64,000 nucleotides of DNA, from the NCBI RefSeq assembly GCF_000762405.1, contig NZ_JRPQ01000066.1:1-64000 (forward strand), given 5' to 3'. This DNA is from Hoylesella timonensis S9-PR14. Its GTDB lineage: Bacteria; Bacteroidota; Bacteroidia; Bacteroidales; Bacteroidaceae. How positions within the stretch are numbered: position 1 is the first letter of the stretch; each line of letters starts with the position of its first letter. The position numbers and the translations under genes are program-made. The notes beneath the pieces are model-generated. The model had not been told where the DNA came from, did not search any database, and saw nothing but the letters and a program-made list of their open reading frames with translations. Positions 1-8,828 of the stretch are shown here, in pieces.

Positions 1-391
1 AATGCTGAATTTTCTTTACAAAGTGCCTCTCATAACTCGCGTGAAAACAACCAACGCCAAAGTTGGTCGCAAATACGCGAGAAATGAGCGACTTTCATAA
101 TACATTGTCATTGAGAGCATTATGTTTAAGTTTTCTCTTTTCCTTCGTCTTTTTACCATTTCTTTCCGATTAAAGCATTGAGATAAGCTTACTATTTGCA
201 TGCTTTAAGCCGGCTGAAGCATGTGAATAACACCTCTAATGTGTGTTTTCAAGCCCGTTAAATCAATGTTCCGACTTGAAAAGACATCTATTCTGTTAAA
301 ATCAGCCCATTTTTGCATGTCGTTTGCCTATTAAATTTTTCTATTTCGCAGATTTTAGATGGTCGTTTTTTGGTAAAATGATAGGACAAAA
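1..391 (+). repeat. Dispersed intergenic repeat, copy 1 (left end at window edge)
   Basis: This is the first of four well-conserved copies of a repeat of about 395 bp (others at 27448-27845, 36133-36527 on the minus strand, and 49181-49577). It begins at base 1, so a few bases may lie outside the window. Two hairpins are visible: ACCAAC/GTTGGT at 50-67 and CATGCTT/AAGCATG at 199-223. The complement carries a 61-codon frame at 16-201 that keeps the same length in the other copies. The end is a run around GATAGGACAAAA. No terminal inverted repeats or target duplications are evident. Its right end faces aguA, 169 bp away. Function unknown. Confidence 0.9.
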
Positions 392-519
392 ACAACGTAT
401 TTCATTACTAAATAATAAAATTAAAGAAGACGATTCTTTTCGGTATGAGTATTCGTGTAAATATAATGCACCAAACATAGGTTTTTGAAGAAATCGCACC
501 ACAACTCATTTTTTTCATG

Positions 520-527
520 TATATTTG
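520..527 (+). promoter_or_regulatory. -7 box (TATATTTG) upstream of aguA
   Basis: TATATTTG fits the Bacteroidetes -7 consensus TAnnTTTG and lies 32 bp before the aguA start codon. No good TTTG is seen at the -33 position. Confidence 0.5.
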
Positions 528-559
528 TAACAATTATTAAAAGCATAGTTTATCTGTAA

Positions 560-1609
560 ATGGATTTACAAGACATAACATACTACCTGCCAGCCGAATG
601 GGAGCCGCAAAAAGCGGTGCAATTGACATGGCCACATGCCCATACCGACTGGCAACCCTATTTGCAAGACATCATTGATACTGAGGTACAACTGGCAAGG
701 GTGATTGCAAGATATCAGGAGGTGCTCATTGTCACACAAGATGTGGCAGCGACGAAACGCCACTTCACGGCAGAGGAATGCCAGCAAATCAGGTTCGTAG
801 AATGCCCTCTCAATGACACCTGGGCTCGCGACCATGGCTTCATCACCTTACTGTCCAAAGACGGCAAGGCTGCTCCCCTACTCTTAGATTTCCAATTTAA
901 CGGTTGGGGAAACAAGTTTGAAGCCTCCAAGGACAATCGTATCAACAGGCAGCTTGTAGCGAAAAACGCAGTAAAAGGCGAATATGTAGATTATAACGAC
1001 TTTGTCTTGGAAGGCGGTTCCATCGAGAGCGACGGCAAGGGAACCATCCTGACCACCAGTCTCTGCTTGCTCGCTCCAAACAGAAACCAACCGCTGACAA
1101 AGCAAGAAATAGAACGAAAGTTGCTCAATAGATTGCACGCCGACCGCATTTTGTGGATAGACTACGGAAAACTGGTAGGTGATGACACGGATGGACACAT
1201 AGACACAACCGTGCGATTTGCCCCAAATGACACCTTATTATATATAGGCACCGATGACGAGGAGGACGTGCAATACAAGGACTTCAAAAAAATGGAACAA
1301 CAACTGAAAACGTTTCGCACCATAGAAGGCGAGTCTTATAGATTGCTCAAGCTCCCTATTCCCCAACCCATTTTCTACGAAGGTGAACGTCTGCCAGCCA
1401 CTTACGCCAACTTCGTGGTCATTAATGGGGCAGTGATAGTTCCTACCTATCAACAAGACGAACTGGACAGGCAAGCGCTCGACATCATTGGGACAGCCTT
1501 CCCCCACCGTGACATCATTCCTATAGATGCCACGACTGTGATTAAACAGCATGGCTCGCTGCACTGTCTTACCATGCAACAAATGCAAACTTTGAACTTT
1601 GAACATTGA
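560..1609 (+). CDS. aguA: Agmatine deiminase
   Basis: Hydrolyses agmatine to N-carbamoylputrescine and ammonia, the first step of the arginine-decarboxylase route to putrescine; cytosolic. The 349-residue protein has the usual family length. NDTWARDHG at about residues 85-93 is the substrate-binding signature, and the C-terminal GSLHC segment places the catalytic cysteine at about residue 336. A GGSIESDGKG-like glycine segment precedes the middle of the protein. The next gene, 98 bp downstream on the same strand, encodes the enzyme for the following step, which strongly supports agmatine rather than peptidyl-arginine as the substrate. Confidence 0.92.
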   Translation: MDLQDITYYLPAEWEPQKAVQLTWPHAHTDWQPYLQDIIDTEVQLARVIARYQEVLIVTQDVAATKRHFTAEECQQIRFVECPLNDTWARDHGFITLLSKDGKAAPLLLDFQFNGWGNKFEASKDNRINRQLVAKNAVKGEYVDYNDFVLEGGSIESDGKGTILTTSLCLLAPNRNQPLTKQEIERKLLNRLHADRILWIDYGKLVGDDTDGHIDTTVRFAPNDTLLYIGTDDEEDVQYKDFKKMEQQLKTFRTIEGESYRLLKLPIPQPIFYEGERLPATYANFVVINGAVIVPTYQQDELDRQALDIIGTAFPHRDIIPIDATTVIKQHGSLHCLTMQQMQTLNFEH

Positions 1610-1706
1610 ACTTTAAACTTTATGATTGGCAAAGCTATCAACTTGTGAACTTGTAAACTTGTCAACTAAAAAACTAAAAACTCATCAACTCATCAACTTA
1701 AAAAAC
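1610..1706 (+). repeat. Low-complexity AACTT-type spacer between aguA and aguB
   Basis: The spacer is built of short degenerate units such as TTTGAACTTTGAAC, CTTGTGAACTTGTAAACTTG and ACTCATCAACTCATCAACTT. It is noncoding. A TTG-started extension of aguB through it would read an unnatural N-terminus. It looks like slipped-strand expansion of a short A/T-rich word. Confidence 0.7.
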
Positions 1707-2594
1707 ATGCACGAAATAAGAATAGGAATACTACAATTGCGGAACACAAAATGTGTTGACGACAACAAAAAGAAAATAGCCGAGAACATCACCGACTTGG
1801 CGCAGCGTGGCGCACAACTCATCGTACTGCAAGAATTGCACAATTCGCTCTACTTCTGTCAGGTAGAAGATGTCAACAACTTCGATTTGGCAGAACCGAT
1901 ACCTGGTCCATCAACCGAGTATTATGGCAAGCTCGCTCAACAATTAGGAATCGTCATCGTTACCTCCTTGTTTGAGAAACGAGCGCCCGGACTGTATCAC
2001 AACACGGCAGTGGTGATTGAGAAAGACGGAACTATTGCTGGCAAATACCGCAAGATGCACATACCTGACGACCCCGCCTACTATGAAAAGTTCTATTTCA
2101 CCCCTGGAGATTTAGGTTTCCACCCTATTGACACCTCCGTAGGACGCTTAGGTGTATTAGTTTGTTGGGATCAATGGTATCCAGAGGCAGCCCGACTCAT
2201 GGCATTGCAAGGTGCACAACTGCTCATCTATCCCACAGCCATTGGTTACGAAAGCAGCGATGACGAAGATGAGCAACAGCGACAACGCAACGCATGGACC
2301 ACTGTTCAGCGCGGACATGCGGTAGCCAACGGACTGCCAGTTATCACCGTAAACCGAGTTGGACACGAAGACGACCCTTCCGGACAAACCAATGGCATTA
2401 ACTTTTGGGGCAGTTCTTTCGTGGCTGGTCCACAAGGAGAATTGTATTATCAGGCGTGCGATGACGATGAAGAAAGCGTGGTGATAGACATCGACCTCGA
2501 CCATAGCGAACAAGTACGCCGCTGGTGGCCATTCTTGCGAGACCGACGGATTGAGAACTATCAGGACATCTTGAAAAGATATATCGACAAGTAA
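1707..2594 (+). CDS. aguB: N-carbamoylputrescine amidase
   Basis: Nitrilase-superfamily enzyme that converts N-carbamoylputrescine to putrescine, CO2 and ammonia, completing the pathway begun by aguA. The 295-residue protein shows the Glu-Lys-Cys triad in context: Glu in LQELHNSLYF, Lys in YRKMHIPDDP and Cys153 in VLVCWDQWYPEAARL. I chose the ATG at 1707 (MHEIRIGILQL) because the family begins with this strand; an in-frame TTG at 1626 lies in low-complexity spacer. The product ends with RRIENYQDILKRYIDK, typical of this group. Confidence 0.93.
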   Translation: MHEIRIGILQLRNTKCVDDNKKKIAENITDLAQRGAQLIVLQELHNSLYFCQVEDVNNFDLAEPIPGPSTEYYGKLAQQLGIVIVTSLFEKRAPGLYHNTAVVIEKDGTIAGKYRKMHIPDDPAYYEKFYFTPGDLGFHPIDTSVGRLGVLVCWDQWYPEAARLMALQGAQLLIYPTAIGYESSDDEDEQQRQRNAWTTVQRGHAVANGLPVITVNRVGHEDDPSGQTNGINFWGSSFVAGPQGELYYQACDDDEESVVIDIDLDHSEQVRRWWPFLRDRRIENYQDILKRYIDK

Positions 2595-2605
2595 TACCCA
2601 AAATA

Positions 2606-3244
2606 ATGGCTACCACAAGCATCAACAGGTCAAATAGGAGTACTATGATGCAAGCGAGCAAAACAGGTACCGTCATCATAGCACTCTTGTTTTCTTTTTC
2701 TACTTCCCACACCCATGCACAATCGTCATTCGATGAAAGGGAGGGATGCCTCAATGTTGTCAACACAACTGTTACCAAAGGAACAGGCGAGTATGGAGAC
2801 GACACCTTTAGCATGAACTACCAGCACGAAAGGTTCATCACTGAACAATGGAGTATCGGAGCAGGCATTGGCTACAATTATCACAGCCAATACAGATTGG
2901 CGATTGTGCCAGTGTTCGCCAGCAGCACATTCTTTTTCACCAACACACAATGGGCACCTTTCGTCAACGTGCAGTTGGGTTCCTTTGGTATCATTAGGAA
3001 GGGCAACATAGATACAAACACGAAATATTCTACAACCCTCAAAAACACAGATTTCAATCTATTGATGTCGCCGAGCATCGGCATAAAACTCCACTTGTCA
3101 TCCCACATCGGACTCATGACCTCTATCACGAATGAGAATATCCTCCTTAAGGTCTACAATGACAAGCAAAATGCATACACCAATAAGGTTATCAGTAGCT
3201 TGGGCATAAACATCGGATTATTCTTTCAAATCAAGGGGTGGTAA
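2606..3244 (+). CDS. Secreted, probably outer-membrane beta-barrel protein of unknown function
   Basis: A 212-residue protein with an N-terminal export signal: a hydrophobic run TVIIALLFSFSTSH followed by an AQS-type cleavage site. The mature part has alternating hydrophobic and aromatic residues (for example WSIGAGIGYNYHSQYRLAIV and PFVNVQLGSFG) and ends near a hydrophobic stretch, as in small outer-membrane barrels. The start may be 2606 or the ATG pair at 2645/2648, which would give a more usual signal peptide. It lies 11 bp after aguB and may be co-transcribed, but nothing links it to polyamines. Family not recognised. Confidence 0.7.
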   Translation: MATTSINRSNRSTMMQASKTGTVIIALLFSFSTSHTHAQSSFDEREGCLNVVNTTVTKGTGEYGDDTFSMNYQHERFITEQWSIGAGIGYNYHSQYRLAIVPVFASSTFFFTNTQWAPFVNVQLGSFGIIRKGNIDTNTKYSTTLKNTDFNLLMSPSIGIKLHLSSHIGLMTSITNENILLKVYNDKQNAYTNKVISSLGINIGLFFQIKGW

Positions 3245-3417
3245 TGGCTAACTTCAAATATGCAACCGATAACAGATTTATATTGAATATAGACGAGAAC
3301 CTGCTTTATGACAAAAAGGACTCTTTAACCAGCAATAAAGTCATACAATTTCAAAACAATGCAAAGAGAGTTCTTGGAATCAAACTTGGAATAAGAAAAA
3401 GAATTACAAGCTTGTAA
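3244..3417 (+). CDS. Possible small protein overlapping the preceding stop codon
   Basis: A 57-codon frame starts at an ATG sharing its first base with the TAA of the upstream gene (TAATG), an arrangement that allows translational coupling. The product is basic at its C-terminus (LGIRKRITSL) with no signal peptide, membrane segment or recognisable motif. It could also be meaningless read-through sequence. No homologue is recognised. Confidence 0.3.
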   Translation: MANFKYATDNRFILNIDENLLYDKKDSLTSNKVIQFQNNAKRVLGIKLGIRKRITSL

Positions 3418-3468
3418 TTATCAACACAGTCATTTATACTGGGCAATGCAATAAAAAAGTAAAGAAAA

Positions 3469-3496
3469 AAGGGGCTACGCCAAGCAGCGCACCCCT
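3469..3496. terminator. Weak hairpin between convergent genes
   Basis: AAGGGG and CCCCTT can pair across a loop of about 17 bases with some internal GC complementarity. It sits between the rightward genes and the leftward ROK kinase, where a terminator is expected, but lacks a long T tract. Confidence 0.3.
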
Positions 3497-3631
3497 TGAT
3501 ACGGTTTTAGTCAAGCTTCCGTTTTATTCCTTTCGTTCATATCAATTATTGAGAACGCATCTCAGTCTTAATACAGGAATATGAATTGAAAAGAGGAAAT
3601 AGTGTCTAACAAAAGCAATGTGACGGGACTG

Positions 3632-4609
3632 TTAGATTTCCCAACCAATAGCACTCGCACCGAGTACTGCTGCTGAAGAACCGTCCAAGCCACTGATTAA
3701 GAACTTTGCCTTATCCTTATAAATCTTCAACACATTTTTATCATAGCTTGCTTTGAGCGGCTTCATGAGCAAATCGCCAGCCTTGGTAAGTCCACCAAAG
3801 AAGATGAATGCCTCTGGAGAACTGAATGCGGCAAAATTAGCACAAGCCTCGCCTAACATCTCTCCGGTAGTTTGATAAACATGCTGTGCGAGCTTGTCAC
3901 CTTTTTCTGCAGCGATGCTCACATCTAAAGAGGTAATATCTTCCAATATCATCTCGCGTAACAAAGAAGGTTCTTCGGTGGTCTCTAACAATTCACGAGC
4001 TGTTCGAGCAACACCTGTTGCCGAGCAATATGCCTCAAGACAACCATTACGTCCACAGCCACAAGAGCGTCCGTCCTCACGACGTACCACTACATGTCCT
4101 AACTCTCCTGCAAAGCCATCACTTCCATAAACGAGCTGCCCATTGACAACAATTCCAGAACCAACTCCTGTGCCCAAAGTAATCACTATAAAATTCTTCA
4201 TACCACGAGCCACACCATAGGTCATTTCGCCAATGGCAGCAGCATTAGCATCATTGGTCAAAGCTACAGGAATGCCTAATTTCTCGGAAAACATCTTTGC
4301 CAAAGGTACTACCCCGTTATGTCCCCAGCTCAAATTAGGCGCAAACTCAATAGTACCATTATAATAGTTACCATTGGGAGCACCAATACCCATAGCTTTG
4401 ATAGTATTGATACCGCCCACTTGGTCGATGATGAGCTGCAAAGCCTCTACGGAAGCTGCTACATAATCATTTACATCGTCATAACCTTGTGTCTTAATTG
4501 AAGTCGTAGCCTTAATGTCTCCACGACTATCTACTATACCAAAAACGGAGTTTGTTCCGCCTAAGTCCAAGCCGATAACATACGGCTTTAATTTAGATAA
4601 TGATTTCAT
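3632..4609 (-). CDS. ROK-family sugar kinase (glucokinase-like)
   Basis: Predicted ATP-dependent hexose kinase of the ROK family. The 325-residue protein has the phosphate-binding DLGGTN at residues 15-20, a second nucleotide-binding segment TLGTGVGSG, the GELGHV catalytic-region histidine, and the zinc motif CGCGRNGCLE around residues 180-190. There is no N-terminal helix-turn-helix, so it is a kinase and not a ROK repressor. I start it at 4609 (MKSLSKLK), because the upstream 19 codons lack family resemblance. Glucose is the likely substrate but could be another hexose or N-acetylmannosamine. It stands alone, divergent from the LysE-type gene. Confidence 0.9.
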   Translation of the reverse strand: MKSLSKLKPYVIGLDLGGTNSVFGIVDSRGDIKATTSIKTQGYDDVNDYVAASVEALQLIIDQVGGINTIKAMGIGAPNGNYYNGTIEFAPNLSWGHNGVVPLAKMFSEKLGIPVALTNDANAAAIGEMTYGVARGMKNFIVITLGTGVGSGIVVNGQLVYGSDGFAGELGHVVVRREDGRSCGCGRNGCLEAYCSATGVARTARELLETTEEPSLLREMILEDITSLDVSIAAEKGDKLAQHVYQTTGEMLGEACANFAAFSSPEAFIFFGGLTKAGDLLMKPLKASYDKNVLKIYKDKAKFLISGLDGSSAAVLGASAIGWEI

Positions 4610-4817
4610 TTTAGATATTTTTTTTAATTTAGAAGTTAACGTATTAATGAGTTCTTTCGTCCACAAGCAGAAGCGTCAATAATACTTCTTAAAAGTCTCC
4701 AGTTTGATAACATTCAAATAGAAATAATTTACTAAATACACATCAACGCTTCATGAATTGAACAAATCGATTACGCAAAGTTATTAAAAATATAACTTCA
4801 ACCAAAGTTTTAATCTA

Positions 4818-4825
4818 TAAATTTG
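4818..4825 (+). promoter_or_regulatory. -7 box (TAAATTTG) upstream of the LysE-type gene
   Basis: TAAATTTG matches TAnnTTTG, 36 bp before the ATG at 4862. The -33 element is not clear. Confidence 0.4.
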
Positions 4826-4861
4826 TCCATATCGCATAATTTTTGCAATTTTGCATACCGT

Positions 4862-5530
4862 ATGCCGTTTGAATTTCATATTGATATCATTGACCAAGTT
4901 TGGAAAGGAGTAATCATTGGAGTGATTGCCTCTGGACTAATGGGACCCGTGGGTGTTCTGTGCATCCAACGCACCCTGAATAAAGGACGATGGTACGGAT
5001 TTGTTACAGGTGTAGGGGCGGCTTGTTCCGATATTATCTATGCACTGTTAACGGGGCTTGGAATGAGTTTCGTCTTAGACTTGATTACCAATCCGAAGAA
5101 TATGTTTATATTACAAATATCAGGAAGTCTCTTATTACTGCTATTTGGGATTTATAGTTTTAGAAATAACCCAACGAACCACATGCACGTTAGTGGCACG
5201 AAAAAAGGCACATATACCTACAATGGCATTACGGCATTTTGGCTTACATTTCTGAATCCACTCATCATTTTATTGCTCATCGCCATGTTCGCTCAATTTA
5301 ACTTCGTGGTGCCTAACCACCCTTTTGAGATGTGTTGCGGGTATCTTGGAATCTTTGGTGGTGCCGTATTATGGTGGTATGGGCTGACTTGGCTAATAGA
5401 TAAAATACGAGGGAAGTTCGATACAAACGGCATCATCATCATCAATAAAATCATTGGAACCATTGTTATCCTGTGTTCATTGGTGATTCTCATCGGTACT
5501 GTTTTCAATTTGTATACGGTACATTATTAG
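4862..5530 (+). CDS. LysE-type amino-acid exporter family protein
   Basis: An inner-membrane protein of 222 residues with about six hydrophobic segments. The first segment contains SGLMGPVGVLCIQRTL, the LysE/RhtB family's N-terminal signature (a G/P-rich pore motif). The family exports amino acids or related small molecules; the substrate here cannot be told. The start is the ATG at 4862 (MPFEFHID); an in-frame TTG at 4823 would overlap the -7 promoter box. It lies about 90 bp before DUF4924 on the same strand. Confidence 0.82.
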   Translation: MPFEFHIDIIDQVWKGVIIGVIASGLMGPVGVLCIQRTLNKGRWYGFVTGVGAACSDIIYALLTGLGMSFVLDLITNPKNMFILQISGSLLLLLFGIYSFRNNPTNHMHVSGTKKGTYTYNGITAFWLTFLNPLIILLLIAMFAQFNFVVPNHPFEMCCGYLGIFGGAVLWWYGLTWLIDKIRGKFDTNGIIIINKIIGTIVILCSLVILIGTVFNLYTVHY

Positions 5531-5623
5531 CAACACTTGCGATTCAAGGCATCCTTGCTAAAGGAGTGGACATCTACGCAAGACTTGGGCGACGAATTGG
5601 AATACTAAAAAATTTCATACAAC

Positions 5624-6172
5624 GTGTATATATCTCAACAATTACGCAAAAAGAACATTGCCGAATACCTTTTGTATATGTGGCAAATAGAGGATCTCAT
5701 CAGAGCCTATGATTGTTCATTGGCTCGAATCCGTAGAGAGTATATCTCTCAATTTGACTATTCTGACGAACAGAAAGATGAAATGACTGATTGGTATGGT
5801 AATTTGATTAGAATGATGAACGAAGAGGGGAAACGAGAAAAAGGACATCTTCAAATTAACGAAATCATTCTACAAGATTTGATTGACTTACACAGTCAGC
5901 TACTTCAAAGCACGAATTTTCCTTTTTACAACTCAGAATATTATAAGGTACTGCCGTTCATTGTCGAATTACGACAAAAAGGAGCAAAGGACCAGCATGA
6001 GATATTAGTGTGCCTAAATGCGCTATACGGTGTCATGCTTCTACGTTTACAACACAAAGAGATAACACCAGAAACAGTCCATGCCATTGAAGAAATAACC
6101 ACCTTTATCGGGATGCTGTCCGATTATTATATCAAAGACAAGAATCAAGGAATTCAATTTGAGGAGGAATAA
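5624..6172 (+). CDS. DUF4924 family protein, GTG start
   Basis: A soluble, largely helical 182-residue protein recognised as the Bacteroidales DUF4924 family from its N-terminus (MYISQQLRKKNIAEYLLYMW). Function unknown. The family motif begins exactly at a GTG codon, and the next in-frame ATG would remove the first 18 residues, so GTG is taken as the start. It is followed after 3 bp by rmlD and then prfC, a gene order I recall from other Bacteroidales; this suggests an operon but gives no functional clue. Confidence 0.85.
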   Translation: MYISQQLRKKNIAEYLLYMWQIEDLIRAYDCSLARIRREYISQFDYSDEQKDEMTDWYGNLIRMMNEEGKREKGHLQINEIILQDLIDLHSQLLQSTNFPFYNSEYYKVLPFIVELRQKGAKDQHEILVCLNALYGVMLLRLQHKEITPETVHAIEEITTFIGMLSDYYIKDKNQGIQFEEE

Positions 6173-6175
6173 TTT

Positions 6176-7024
6176 ATGAATATACTTATCACAGGTTGCA
6201 ACGGACAATTGGGACGCGAGATGCAACGGCTTGAAAAGCAAATGAAAGAACACCAATGGTGGAATACAGACGTAGATGAGTTGGATATTACTGACCAAAA
6301 AGCCATTGAAGAGCTTGTGACTACTCACGAGATAGACGGAATCGTGAACTGTGCAGCCTATACCGCTGTCGACAAAGCAGAGGACAATAAACAATTAGCT
6401 ACTGCATTAAACGCTGAAGCTCCCGCTTATTTGGCAGCAGCCATAGCCAAAAGAAAAGGGTGGATAATACAAATCAGTACTGATTATGTATTTGATGGAA
6501 CGCAACATACTCCTTATACAGAAACCGATACCCCATGCCCCAACAGTGTGTATGGCGCAACAAAATTGGCAGGAGAAGTAGCTGTTAGGCAGATTTGTCC
6601 TGAACATGTCATCATTCGAACAGCATGGCTCTACTCCGTTCATGGCCATAACTTTGTCAAAACCATGATTAAGTTAGGTAGGGAAAAATCGGAACTGGGC
6701 GTCATCTTCGACCAAATAGGAACACCGACCTATGCAGGAGATTTGGCTCAAGCCATCATGACAATCATCAAGGAGGGCATTGTTCCTGGTACGTACCACT
6801 ATTCCAACGAAGGTGTCATTAGTTGGTATGACTTCACAAAAGCCATTCATCGGTTGGCAGGCATTACCACGTGTCACGTTCATCCATTACATACAGCCGA
6901 CTATCCAACAGCAGCTAAACGTCCACATTACAGTGTATTGGACAAAACGAAAATAAAAACGACTTACGATATTGAAATACCCTATTGGGAAGAGAGTTTA
7001 GCGAAGATGATTGAGGAAAGCTAA
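6176..7024 (+). CDS. rfbD: dTDP-4-dehydrorhamnose reductase
   Basis: NADPH-dependent last step of dTDP-L-rhamnose synthesis (RmlD). The 282-residue protein has the Rossmann motif GCNGQLG at residues 7-13, the ISTDYVFDG segment, and the catalytic Tyr and Lys in YGATK at 126-130. It starts 3 bp after DUF4924. The rmlA gene of the same pathway lies 5 kb away at 12209; rmlB and rmlC are not in the window. The product would feed surface polysaccharide synthesis. Confidence 0.94.
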   Translation: MNILITGCNGQLGREMQRLEKQMKEHQWWNTDVDELDITDQKAIEELVTTHEIDGIVNCAAYTAVDKAEDNKQLATALNAEAPAYLAAAIAKRKGWIIQISTDYVFDGTQHTPYTETDTPCPNSVYGATKLAGEVAVRQICPEHVIIRTAWLYSVHGHNFVKTMIKLGREKSELGVIFDQIGTPTYAGDLAQAIMTIIKEGIVPGTYHYSNEGVISWYDFTKAIHRLAGITTCHVHPLHTADYPTAAKRPHYSVLDKTKIKTTYDIEIPYWEESLAKMIEES

Positions 7025-7114
7025 ATCATATCAAGGTGGATTCTACAACCTACCACCTCGCAATTCATCCTTTCTCAATTAACAATAAAAACAAACACAT
7101 CAACGGAATACAAC

Positions 7115-8680
7115 ATGAATGAAATACAACGTCGTCGAACTTTTGCCATCATTTCACATCCAGACGCAGGTAAAACAACACTCACCGAAAAGTTCCTGCT
7201 CTTTGGAGGTCAAATACAAGTTGCTGGAGCCGTTAAAAGTCATAAAATCAAGAAGACAGCTACCAGTGACTGGATGGACATTGAAAAGCAACGTGGAATA
7301 TCAGTATCTACGTCAGTTATGGAGTTCGACTACCAAGGCTATAAGATTAACATTTTGGACACTCCTGGACACCAAGACTTTGCAGAAGACACATACCGTA
7401 CGCTTACAGCTGTAGATTCTGCCATTATTGTGGTCGACTCTGCAAAAGGAGTGGAAGCCCAAACACGCAAGCTGATGGAAGTTTGTAGGATGCGCCAAAC
7501 GCCAGTGATTATTTTTATTAACAAAATGGACCGTGAAGGTCGTGACCCTTTTGATGTACTTGACGAACTGGAACAAGAGTTACAAATTAAAGTACGCCCT
7601 TTGAGTTGGCCTATCGGTCAAGGTGTTCGCTTCAAAGGGGTGTACAACATCTATGAACAACAATTAAATTTGTTCACTCCGAACAAACAACGTGTCACCG
7701 AGAAGGTTGAGGTAGACGTTGAGAGTGAAGAGTTAGAGAAAAAGGTTGGAGAAAGAGAAGCCCAACGTTTACGTGAAGACCTTGAACTAGTGAATGGCGT
7801 TTATCCAACTTTTGACCAAGAATCCTACCGTGCGGCAGAAGTGGCACCCGTATTCTTTGGGTCGGCACTAAACAACTTTGGCGTTCAAGAACTATTGAAT
7901 TGCTTTGTAGAAATCGCACCAAGTCCTCGCCCCACCTTAGCTGAAGAGAGATTGGTACATCCAGAGGAGCAGAAGTTTACTGGATTTATCTTTAAGATTA
8001 CTGCCAACATAGACCCTAATCACCGCTCCTGCATTGCCTTCTGCAAAGTATGTTCTGGAAAGTTTGTTCGCAACCAGCCCTATCTTCATGTACGCAATGG
8101 GAAAACGGTCAGGTTTAGTTCACCTACTCAATTCATGGCACAACGTAAGAGTACCATTGAAGAAGCCTATCCTGGTGACATCGTGGGATTGCCAGATAAT
8201 AACATTTTCAAAATTGGAGATACACTCACTGAAGGTGAAATGATTCATTTTAAGGGACTACCTTCGTTTTCACCAGAAATGTTCAAATACATTGAAAATG
8301 ATGACCCTATGAAATCTAAACAACTCAACAAGGGTATTGAACAACTCATGGACGAAGGTGTTGCTCAGCTATTCATCAATCAGTTTAACCAACGAAAAGT
8401 TATCGGCACCGTGGGACAACTACAATTTGAAGTTATCCAATACCGATTAGAAAATGAATACAATGCGAAATGCAGATGGGAACCTGTTCATCTATATAAA
8501 GCGTGCTGGATAGAATCGGACAATGAAGAAGAGCTGGAGAACTTCAAGAGACGGAAATACCAATATATGGCAAAAGACCGTGAGGGAAGAGATGTCTTCC
8601 TTGCTGACTCCCAATATGTTTTATCAATGGCGCAGCAAGATTTCGAACATATTAAATTTCACTTTACCAGTGAATTTTAA
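7115..8680 (+). CDS. prfC: Peptide chain release factor 3
   Basis: GTPase that recycles RF1/RF2 from the ribosome after termination. The 521-residue length is normal. G1 is HPDAGKTT near residues 16-23, the switch II segment DTPGHQDF is near 85-92 with the catalytic His intact, and NKMD lies near 136-139. The RF3 signature continues with LPSFSPEMF and GQLQFEV. It begins 90 bp after rmlD. It contrasts with the EF-G paralogue at 20889-23051, in which the equivalent catalytic His is absent. Confidence 0.96.
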   Translation: MNEIQRRRTFAIISHPDAGKTTLTEKFLLFGGQIQVAGAVKSHKIKKTATSDWMDIEKQRGISVSTSVMEFDYQGYKINILDTPGHQDFAEDTYRTLTAVDSAIIVVDSAKGVEAQTRKLMEVCRMRQTPVIIFINKMDREGRDPFDVLDELEQELQIKVRPLSWPIGQGVRFKGVYNIYEQQLNLFTPNKQRVTEKVEVDVESEELEKKVGEREAQRLREDLELVNGVYPTFDQESYRAAEVAPVFFGSALNNFGVQELLNCFVEIAPSPRPTLAEERLVHPEEQKFTGFIFKITANIDPNHRSCIAFCKVCSGKFVRNQPYLHVRNGKTVRFSSPTQFMAQRKSTIEEAYPGDIVGLPDNNIFKIGDTLTEGEMIHFKGLPSFSPEMFKYIENDDPMKSKQLNKGIEQLMDEGVAQLFINQFNQRKVIGTVGQLQFEVIQYRLENEYNAKCRWEPVHLYKACWIESDNEEELENFKRRKYQYMAKDREGRDVFLADSQYVLSMAQQDFEHIKFHFTSEF

Positions 8681-8763
8681 GACATTCATATCATCAGCTA
8701 ATCAAAGGATATAAAGAACTTCCTTCATGTTCTTTGTAATTTCTGAAATAAATCAATAAAAAT

Positions 8764-8801
8764 AAATCGACCGTATTTGTTACTTGAAATACGGTCGATT
8801 T
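8764..8801. terminator. Strong bidirectional terminator between prfC and rny
   Basis: A perfect 15-bp stem (8764-8778 with 8787-8801, core CGACCGTATTT) encloses an 8-base loop, with A-rich sequence on the left and T-rich sequence on the right. It separates two convergent genes and should work in both directions. Confidence 0.9.
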
Positions 8802-8828
8802 ATTTTATAGATGATAACCACAGATGTA

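Noticed and set aside
3418..3631. Gene in the gap before the ROK kinase
   Set aside because: No frame with motif or ribosome site; only a weak hairpin.
4610..4666. N-terminal extension of the ROK kinase to 4666
   Set aside because: The added residues do not resemble the family start; an ATG at 4609 fits better.
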